The notes under the pieces are model-generated. The model saw only the letters and a list, made by a program, of their open reading frames with translations. It had not been told where the DNA came from and did no database searches. The position numbers were made by a program, and so were the translations under genes. Shown here piece after piece: positions 57,001 to 64,000 of a stretch of 64,000 nt of DNA. The stretch is from Xanthoparmelia taractica (Eukaryota; Ascomycota; Lecanoromycetes; Lecanorales; Parmeliaceae). How positions within the stretch are numbered: the first letter of the stretch is position 1; the number at the start of each line of letters is the position of its first letter. The stretch spans positions 1 through 64,000 of the forward strand of contig JANQBS010000092.1 in the NCBI GenBank assembly GCA_033085395.1. The letters run 5' to 3'.

Positions 57001-57164
57001 CTTCGTTCACCTTGAATTGCTTCAAATCAAGGCTCGCGCATGGCCTCCCAGCCGCCTAAAGCTGATCATAGGCACTTGACAACCCATCCCATGCCGCATG
57101 GTAGAGGGAATTCGTACTTATGATCTGGCAACCTCGCCTGTCGTGCCATGCGCTCGACTAACAG
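54099..57164. other. Long intergenic region with weak traces
   Basis: About 3 kb. A minus frame at 56317-56117 (ATG at 56276, HYPSYVAEMLSSRVPNCSAR) ends at a GTAGTG donor and could join 56035-55810 (FHCFNYSPLIHPRCLDLDLL). This is a speculative two-exon gene. Elsewhere I see no gene, RNA or repeat. The promoter of the membrane protein gene should lie at 54100-54800. Confidence 0.35.
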
Positions 57165-58151
57165 GATCTGCTCTCGCCAAAGTCATCTCGCATCGCAAAA
57201 TCCACCGTCCTCATTGCGACACTCGCAACAACCCATGCTGCGACCGTCTCCACACCCCCTTCTATATACGACCAACGGATATACCCCCACGTAAACACGC
57301 TTCCTACGTACAATTACCTCGATACGGTCAATGCATCTTGGACATCGAATTTCCTCGCTCCGTATCTGCTGCTCCGATGCCAACATCCCAACGACGCCGT
57401 CCACTATGCGTATCGTACATCTTCCCGGCCTCCCGTAGGAGACTCCATCATCATCTAACGCAGTCGTCCAGCATATAACCAATCTATCTCACCAACCGGC
57501 TCGACCCTCGTGCCCCTCGATGATGGAAATGCTTGGGTATGCCACTTCGAGGTGTCCGACCTCGGCACCTCTAGCGCAACTCCGCCCACGTTCATCAGCA
57601 GCGACTTCAACATTGTATTACACGCAGGACAACAGCCTGTATGTTGGACCGATCCACAGGAAGGGGGAGGAACCGCAGCTTCCAGCGCGGCATCGAACCC
57701 CACAACCGGTCCCACGATGTCGGCAATCAGCACGTCAAGTACCACGACATCCTCCGTCACCATTACAACAGACCACCCCCTCCCCTCGGCAGCGTCTACT
57801 CCTATCACTACCCCTGCCTCGTCTTCCACCCCCGAAACCTCCAGCGCCATGACTCCAACACCCACCCAACCAGCCGGCTCTCCTACTCCCTCAAACACAC
57901 CAACCGGTCTCAGCAAGAGCGAAAACGTCGCGATAATAGTCGGGTCCACCATGGGCGCCCTCCTACTCCTTGTCATAGCGATAGCGACGCTCTTCATCCT
58001 ACGGACCAGGAGATCGGAGCAGAATGCCGTGGTCTACAGAAGCGGGCTCGGAAACGCATACGGAAGGAAAGAGGTGCCGGGTCTGGAGGCTCCGAGAGAG
58101 AGATGGGAAGGAGTTGAGGCGCCAGGTGGACGGATGCAGGGGTATTACTGA
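57165..58151 (+). CDS. Ser/Thr-rich single-pass surface protein (Mid2-like layout)
   Basis: Two coding segments, 57165-57414 and 57472-58151, join across a 57-nt GTACAT..CAG intron with a CTAAC branch site. Near the N-terminus STVLIATLATTHA looks like the end of a signal peptide. An ectodomain follows (NYLDTVNASWTSNF, LLLRCQHPNDAVHYAY, GNAWVCHFEVSDLGTSSATP). About 100 residues of Ser/Thr/Pro then precede a clear membrane span, NVAIIVGSTMGALLLLVIAI, a basic stop-transfer RTRRSEQ and a short cytosolic tail ending QGYY. This is the architecture of fungal wall-stress sensors and related surface proteins; homology to Mid2 itself is not shown. The first exon with the ATG is unresolved, because a stop lies just upstream in this frame and an acceptor (CTAACAG) ends at 57164. 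Confidence 0.65.
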
Positions 58152-58287
58152 AAGCGGTGAAAGACAGACAGTTTTGGAGGGTGTTCATAGAACCAATCAA
58201 ACAAACCAAACCAAATTTTACAGAGTTGATTTAAACAACGGGGTACTGAGATAAGATATGGGATGGAGCATTGAGGACGAGCGAGAT

Positions 58288-58320
58288 ACACATACATACA
58301 TACATACATACATACATACA
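58288..58320. repeat. (CATA)n microsatellite
   Basis: About eight uninterrupted CATA units. Confidence 0.9.
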
Positions 58321-58994
58321 GGGCGGTAAATATGCAGAGTCATACCACAACGCATCTGTACGATGATACATGGAGATACCAAATGATATATCATAGCCGA
58401 TACCCCGCGCAGCCATCTTTCCCCTTTCCATCCTTCAATCCACCGCGTCTCGCTCGCTGAAAAAGTAATCCATGCGACAGCGACAGCGACCTGCCACCTG
58501 CCCCCTTCCCATCCATCTTCCAGACACAGTCCAAACCCCCCACTCCCCCCCACCGCCCTTTCCATCACCCAACACCCCGCTCAAAAAACCGGCATACGTC
58601 CTCTCATCATAAAAACGTCTATATGATAGACGTGAATATACAAGTCGCAGTAGTGATGATGACGAGATGAGCCTTAACCGCCATCGAGACGACGTACGGA
58701 CGGCGGGTCATATTATTTAAGCGAGGCGGTGAAGCGTACCGTTCTTTCAGTCCTTTCATTTCATTTAAACATCAGGATATTCTGCGTAATCTTCTTGTTA
58801 CTTTTTACTAAAGTCTTTGGATGAAGTGGTAAATGCCTGTGCGATTGACGTCCATGACTTGTAATTCTTGCACACGGGCGAGCGGGCTGTGAAGTGAAGC
58901 GTGCCCTCGTGAGAGAGAACCAGGCAAACGTTTGGTTCGTGGTGTCGGAGGGGGAAAGTGGGATGGAGTCTGCTTCATCTTTATCCTTGTCGTG

Positions 58995-58997
<3 letters not shown>

Positions 58998-59026
<29 letters not shown>
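58998..59026. repeat. (GA)n microsatellite
   Basis: About fourteen GA units following CGTGCAC. Confidence 0.9.
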
Positions 59027-59031
<5 letters not shown>

Positions 59032-59675
59032 TCGTGTTATTTATGACTTTCAATGTGTCTTGGTGGATCTATTTTAAACTTGGTAGATACGGCTTGGACC
59101 ATCATTAGAAAATAGCACCATTACCTATAACGTCCCTCGAGCGCGACTTGATGGCGCCTGAGCCCCTATTTCGTTTCAGAATGGCTTCGATGCCAGATTG
59201 GAAAATCTGTCCATGGTGACCATGATATGGATCCCCCGTAAAAGTCCTGAAGCAGCATGACAGCTCTGGAACCGATTTGCTGACCAGGGCAGACGGGCTG
59301 CACCCCTTGTTGCTAGTATCAAGTGGTCCTGGTATTGAGCATTGAATATGTTTAGTTGCAATTGGAGAGCATGGAGAAAATTCCTCATTTGACCGTGTCG
59401 AAGGCAATGGCACTGCATGTAACAGCTTGATGCTATGGTGAAGGAGCTCTATTAAAGGCATGGCCTTCACACCTGTGGAGATTAAGGCCGCGTGATCTAA
59501 TACGGCTTGTAGAAAGCAATGGTTAAAGAGCCGTAGTTATTAATGGAGGAAACGATGACCGTTATTGTCCTTGCTTGCCAGTAAAGCCCTGGAAGATGAC
59601 TTTGATTAATCCGCATGTCGGGACAGCGACTACTATTCGCGGAAAGCAGCAGACGATCGACAACTGGTAGATGTT

Positions 59676-60566
59676 CTAAACCGCCCAGAACACATGCATT
59701 CTCACTTCTTCGATCCTGTAAACACAATTACCTCTTACAACAGGCGCCCATAGTCCAATGGTGTCGCCAACTTTCAACTTTCTGATGAAGTCTGCAGTCG
59801 TAGGCACCACCTCCTCATCTCTATGTTTTTCGACCCCATCTTCCAGATCTTCGTCATGTCTCCACTTGATCACGTACTTTCCCTCGGCCTTTGCTCCAGG
59901 TGAGAACCGACAGTCTCTTTGAGCAACCAGCTGATGTGTCTTATCCGATTTGGCGGATTTTGAGGGCCTTGTGTGGCTCCGAAAGGCAGAGAATACGCTA
60001 GAGTTCCGCCTCTGACTACCAGCCTCTGACATATCTTGCTCGAGCAGTTGATCTTCTTCTCTGATGATGCCGACATCACAGAATTTGCCGGTTTGAATGT
60101 CGTACCGCTGACTGACAGCTTCAAAAACAATCATGCGCGCAGGATGTTGGCCTCGCGGCGGCAGACTGAATTCCTGGTCTTTGAGTACAAGGCGACGTAG
60201 TCCCTTCTTTAACGTACCAGCACGCGTAAGACTACTTTCTGAAGCTAGTGGTGGCGAGTAAAGTGTGAATCCGAGCACATCTTGCATGGCTTTAGACTCA
60301 GGACTAGGCCAGCTTGACGAGAGGATATTGGAGGATGTACACCGCCATTTCACTGGGGTACGAACAAGACCGAGTTTGGGTTTGACCGTAGTGGTGTGTG
60401 GCCAAAATTCGGCATGATCGAGGACCAATTCGACAAGCTCCAGAGGGAGCCTTTTTATTAGGAAGGTTTTGAGCCAAATGATAGTACTCATAGTTGGAAA
60501 TTTACCAATATCAAACTCAACAGTAGCCTGGTCCAGAGATTGCTCGCTTGGGACAATCTTCGACAT
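59676..60566 (-). CDS. Hypothetical protein, F-box-like N-terminus, 296 aa
   Basis: One open exon from ATG 60566. Residues about 38-60 (IKRLPLELVELVLDHAEFWP) match the first helix of fungal F-box-like domains (LP.ELV..IL..AEYWP). The middle contains basic and Ser-rich sequence. The C-terminus (DFIRKLKVGDTIGLWAPVV followed by VYRIEEVRMHV) resembles the GD.(I/V).LWA..-V.-A-V-I ending seen in fungal F-box-associated proteins. It may be a substrate receptor for an SCF ubiquitin ligase, but no partner is suggested by neighbours. A GTAAATTT near 60506 could be a donor, but no acceptor keeps frame, so I leave the gene unspliced. Confidence 0.6.
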   Translation of the reverse strand: MSKIVPSEQSLDQATVEFDIGKFPTMSTIIWLKTFLIKRLPLELVELVLDHAEFWPHTTTVKPKLGLVRTPVKWRCTSSNILSSSWPSPESKAMQDVLGFTLYSPPLASESSLTRAGTLKKGLRRLVLKDQEFSLPPRGQHPARMIVFEAVSQRYDIQTGKFCDVGIIREEDQLLEQDMSEAGSQRRNSSVFSAFRSHTRPSKSAKSDKTHQLVAQRDCRFSPGAKAEGKYVIKWRHDEDLEDGVEKHRDEEVVPTTADFIRKLKVGDTIGLWAPVVRGNCVYRIEEVRMHVFWAV

Positions 60567-61494
60567 CTTCGAGAATCAGTCGAGATTACTGTCCCGTTCC
60601 GGTCCTGGCTATCGTATAGTCAGTGGCTTATAATTGACCTCGTATCAGAGAACCCCCGAAGCAGTGGCCTGTATTATATGTCGGATGAAAAGACATAAGA
60701 TGCCAGTTGCCTACTAATCAGCGAGCGGAATGAGTAAGCCAGAGTGCATTGCACCGCTACAGTATTGTGTACATGTCCACGCAGAAGCCAATAACCTTGG
60801 GGTCTATCGCCGACGTGGTTAAGAGTGGCTGTAGCCAAGCACATTAAATGTAGTGCTTATAGACTGGAAGAGAAAGATGATAGGAAGAGCGGTGGCAATC
60901 TGAAGTATGCCAAGCCGATGCACGTGATTTCACGAATACGACTCATCCAACCGCAATTCCGCTTCATGGTGCTGACAACCTCCCCTATTCCGGTGGAACA
61001 ACCCAAATTCTCTTGTGGATTTCGATAACATGCGACATCCGAACGTGCATATTCGAGGCTGAGGATAAACAAAGGAAGGCTTAAGATTTCATGTATCAAT
61101 TCTTCTACTGTTAAAGCAAGAGCAGTGAATGACCAGTGGGATAATGCTTGTGTACAAGCAATCCAGTTTCTTCTTTACTTAAGGTTAAAGCCCGATTTTC
61201 ACACTATTCTCTGACATTCAGCACTCCATATTTATATCCTTCCCATCCAGCCACCAATGTCAAATAAGATCAAATAGAGTTACCCCCCAGTACTCCCGTC
61301 TGACCAATATGAGCTACGAGCCAGGAAAGAGTAAAGAGAAAATGCTCTGTTGGATGTCCAGGTGCAGATTGTGCTATCTGACATTAAATGACTAATCTAC
61401 TAGACATAACGGAATCGCCAAGCTCCATAATCCCCGTCATGTCTCATTCAATAACAGCAGCCATGCCTTCCCTTCTTCCCACAACAACCCCTCC
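60567..61494. other. Intergenic
   Basis: About 930 bp with no supported gene. It contains the promoter of the F-box-like gene on the left and the 3' flank of the NTF2-like gene on the right. Confidence 0.45.
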
Positions 61495-62334
61495 TCAAAC
61501 CTTGCTAGGATCGCTCGGCACCGTCTTCTCCACCAACTTGGCATCCGCCTTCTTCCTGAACGCCTGCACTTTCCCAAAGAAACCGTCGTCTCCTGACTTG
61601 TTGGTCTCATGATCCCACCTATAGATTCCAGGGTCAGCATGGGTCCCTTGGCCAGTATCCATTATACACAGCTCCGTGGAATAGGACGAGACTTCATTCG
61701 CGAAGCACACCTCACGGATCAAACGATGACACCAAGGAGTGAAGGGAATGATCCAGAAGAGTCAAGAACCTACTCCTCATCATGTCTCTCAATCAACCCC
61801 GCGCCATTCAAATGAAACGTCACCTTGGAATTCACCGGCTTCACCGTCCCCTTCTCCTTGAACGGGATCGGCGACTTGAACACATATCTCTGTGTCAGAT
61901 TAAGCTCAATCCGGTTCGGTGTCGACGAAGCGAGCATGTCGCATTTCTCAGTCACAGATTCAGCGAAGAGCTTGGGCATGCCGTTGAATTGTGACTTGAT
62001 GCTATCTAGGCCTTTAGCGATGGTGACTGGGTCATCTGGAGGCAAGAGTCGGAGTTAGTGCTTTGAGTATTTGATTGGAAGGAGATAACATAGCCCATCA
62101 TAGGACAGCCTTTGGCAGTAAAGGGGTTCTTCTGCTCTCGATACGCGTATTGAGAGCGAGTTAAAAATGGCACTCTAGAATCTACGTACGGAAGACAGCG
62201 TCTTCGCTGTAGTGGGAGTAGGCCTCTTCGGACGGCTGAAGCTGGTAGAGCTTGAGGATATCATCGATGAGTTTCTGTTCACTGCTGGAGGGAGTGCGGG
62301 TTGGGTGGGAACCCTGAGATGATTGGGTGGTCAT
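61495..62334 (-). CDS. NTF2-like (SnoaL-type) fold protein, 176 aa
   Basis: Exons 62334-62190, 62035-61774 and 61618-61495 (531 nt). The introns are unusually long for this window (154 and 155 nt). It starts MTTQSSQGSHPTRTPSSSEQ, then an initial helix KLIDDILKLYQLQPSEEAY and YSEDAVFHDPVTIAKG. The GMPKLFAESV segment, beta strands (ELNLTQRYVFKSPI, VNSKVTFHLNGAGLI) and a closing RHDEEWDHETNKSGDDGFF follow. The motif order matches the protein at 31932-32588 almost step by step, so the two are paralogous or share a family. There is no targeting signal. The role is unknown; the fold serves both enzymes and scaffolds. Confidence 0.78.
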
Positions 62335-64000
62335 TTTGTCGACGTTGTTGGCGTCGGCGAATTGTGGACGTGTACGCAGAGTTATTCAGAAGGGCTGTTG
62401 AGTATAGAAAGTAGAAGCATAGAATTGTTTATATTCCTCTCATATTCATGAGGTCACTGTCAAACTCGAGTACAGTGACGTGGGCTGACATCACCATATC
62501 TTCTTAATGCTCGTATTCGCTGAACGCGTGATCACGTGACAAACATTGAAAGTCCTCGGCAAGGTGCCAGAGGAAGCTGGCAGCGCAACAAGTGGATTCC
62601 CCTAACCAACTCCGAGAGCAGAATCGAGGACGAAGTTCTTGGCTTCATGCATGGATCCCAGGTGGTGTTGAGTAAGAGTGCTACTCCTTGTTGCAGGCTA
62701 CCTGCGACGCCTTTTCCTCCTCGGCCAATCGCAACGTATCCTACTCTAAGCAGATAAAAATCGAGAAGCCGGCGATTTGCGAAAAGGCCGCACCATTTGC
62801 AATCGAGGCCGAGAATGATATAGCCGTCGCTGCATCAACAGTGACTTTGCTTCTGGCCATAGTCGACGTTGACGTTGATGTTGATGTTGCCGACATCAGT
62901 CATATTCTCTCCTTTGTACGCCCTTATCTTAAGTGTGCTATGTACTGAGTGCTGTGAACGAAGATCTGTCCACCATAGTTGGACATTATCGTTTGTGTTG
63001 TGCCTGACCCACATTGTTGTGAACGAAAATCTGTCCACCATGTTTGCTCGTTGTCGGTTTACCACGTCGGAGTAGTGACGCTGGCAAGCATATTTCCATT
63101 TGCCATCCAGATTTCAAGGTGCCGCGCTCTCGACAACTTCATTTTGCACTGCATATGATGCCAGCTACTTCCTCGAAAATTGTATACCAGGTGGGAGTGA
63201 AAGACTACATGAGAAGAACAAAGGGGAACGGTAGAGCATGGCACAAGCCAATTAAAATAACAAGAACAGGTATCCCTTAAATACAGTAAACCTTACCTCA
63301 CCAAACAACAACAACCAACCCACTCACCGACACCCTCAGAAACAACCCTCAGGCTCATAGAAAGCGGCCATCTCGATACAACCCCCCTTCCTCGAGATCC
63401 ATCAGATCGGGACTTGGAGGGGCGTGACAATCCAGTTGCCGTAAACGTTCGCCAGATCCACCGCTTTTCAGAGACCTCCTAGCCTTCCTGACCCCAAGCA
63501 AAAAAATACCTTATGTTTCTTACCGATGCCTCGCCGGGAGATTTACTCCAATCTTATTGGATGGATGGATGGATGGATCGCTGGCCTTTGATATCGATGC
63601 TGCGCAGGGGTTTGGGGAGTACACCGCTGTGCAAGCGGAGAAGAAATTGAAGCTTAGTGGCGGAGTGCCGGAGGCCAGAAAAGCCCAATGGAGGAAAGCA
63701 AACGGAGAAGAGAACGTGGGGGCTTCGGGGATCATTTCGTGCATACATATATCCCATCCTCTGGCAGGGTTCACAATTCAGGGGTTCAGCCCTACTCTCC
63801 GTCCCGCAACCATCAAAAATAAAAACAACGCGTCCAACAGTCACATAAATCAAATAAATCACATTATGCCTCGTAATAAGACGTCCAATGATCTAGATCA
63901 CGTAAAAAAGGATCCTAAGCCTTCTGAGACCCCAAAAGAACGTCCCCCAAGGCCCTAATCATTGCCTAAGTATAAATTAGTAAAAATCAAGCAGCCATAA
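62335..64000. other. Right-end intergenic region
   Basis: About 1.7 kb to the window edge with no confident gene. It holds an alternating (GTTGAT)n stretch (62866-62890), a spaced repeat pair (listed) and (GGAT)n at 63560-63578. A plus frame at 63557-63958 is mostly low-complexity; its last 31 codons (MPRNKTSNDLDHVKKDPKPS) are basic. The promoter of the NTF2-like gene should lie at the left end. Confidence 0.4.
62953..63041. repeat. Spaced direct repeat (24 bp, 2 copies)
   Basis: TGTGAACGAAGATCTGTCCA at 62953 continuing CCAT, and the same with one change (AAAATC) at 63018; period 65 bp. The sequence between is partly similar (GTTG.., TTATCG/TTGTCGG). Confidence 0.75.

Larger units (their letters stand above)
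58152..59675. other. Intergenic with microsatellites
   Basis: About 1.5 kb without a supported gene. It holds two microsatellites (listed) and C-rich sequence near 58500-58570. Minus frames at 59470-59105 show no domain. Confidence 0.45.

Noticed and set aside
57455..57997. 180-aa minus-strand frame opposite the Ser/Thr-rich surface protein
   Set aside because: The Gly/Val-rich composition is the mirror of a Ser/Thr/Pro tract; the plus frame has a clean ectodomain, membrane span and intron.
8616..64000. tRNA, rRNA or CRISPR
   Set aside because: I found no T-arm GGTTCRA box with matching acceptor arms, no rRNA-like sequence and no regularly spaced repeat array.

Overview
The window is nuclear DNA of a filamentous ascomycete (Pezizomycotina). 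The evidence is compact genes with many short introns (about 47-80 nt, GT-AG, CTRAC-like branch sites), fungal-type proteins (Vps1 dynamin, a GID7/WDR26-like protein, V-ATPase subunit A, DUF3431, HET domain, monocarboxylate-type MFS) and an AT-rich block carrying the C-to-T/G-to-A signature of repeat-induced point mutation (RIP). The class cannot be fixed from sequence alone; Leotiomycetes is a guess.

Left end (1-8.6 kb): a RIP-degraded repeat compartment. Bases 1-2740 are very AT-rich and unidentified. After a short island of normal composition comes a complete but dead Ty1/copia element in minus orientation (3094-8610), with two 211-bp LTRs, 8-bp terminal inverted repeats (TGTCAGCC/GGCTGACA), a 5-bp target duplication (CTGGC) and recognisable pol remnants. 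RIP fades out inside the LTRs.

9-24 kb: housekeeping genes. These are a Cys-containing hypothetical protein, the dynamin-like GTPase Vps1 (8 coding exons), a LisH-CTLH-WD40 protein of the GID/CTLH ubiquitin ligase, a broken haloacid-dehalogenase-like gene, vma-1 (V-ATPase A, 8 exons, no intein) and a 266-aa hypothetical protein.

24-40 kb: sparse. It holds several hypothetical genes, an NTF2-like protein convergent with a ribokinase, a HET-domain pseudogene with several lesions, an acidic-tailed protein with three SUMO-consensus motifs, and an MFS transporter with a 13-nt internal exon.

41-47.4 kb: the most novel part. Three minus-strand genes (41112-42083, 44827-45471, 46757-47382) encode divergent members of one small protein family I do not recognise. 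Each has a middle exon of exactly 87 nt with a shared IY..(Y/H)G...(8)...G.D..(A/G)R core, and a C-terminal D-W..V motif. Degenerate relatives may lie at 43.2-43.8 and 45.7-46.2 kb.

48-64 kb: a DUF3431 type-II membrane protein convergent with a small secreted protein, a polytopic membrane protein, a Ser/Thr-rich single-pass surface protein, an F-box-like protein, and a second NTF2-like protein related to the one at 32 kb. Intergenic regions here contain microsatellites and homopolymers. Exon coordinates were hand-derived from splice signals and checked by frame arithmetic; no transcript evidence was available.
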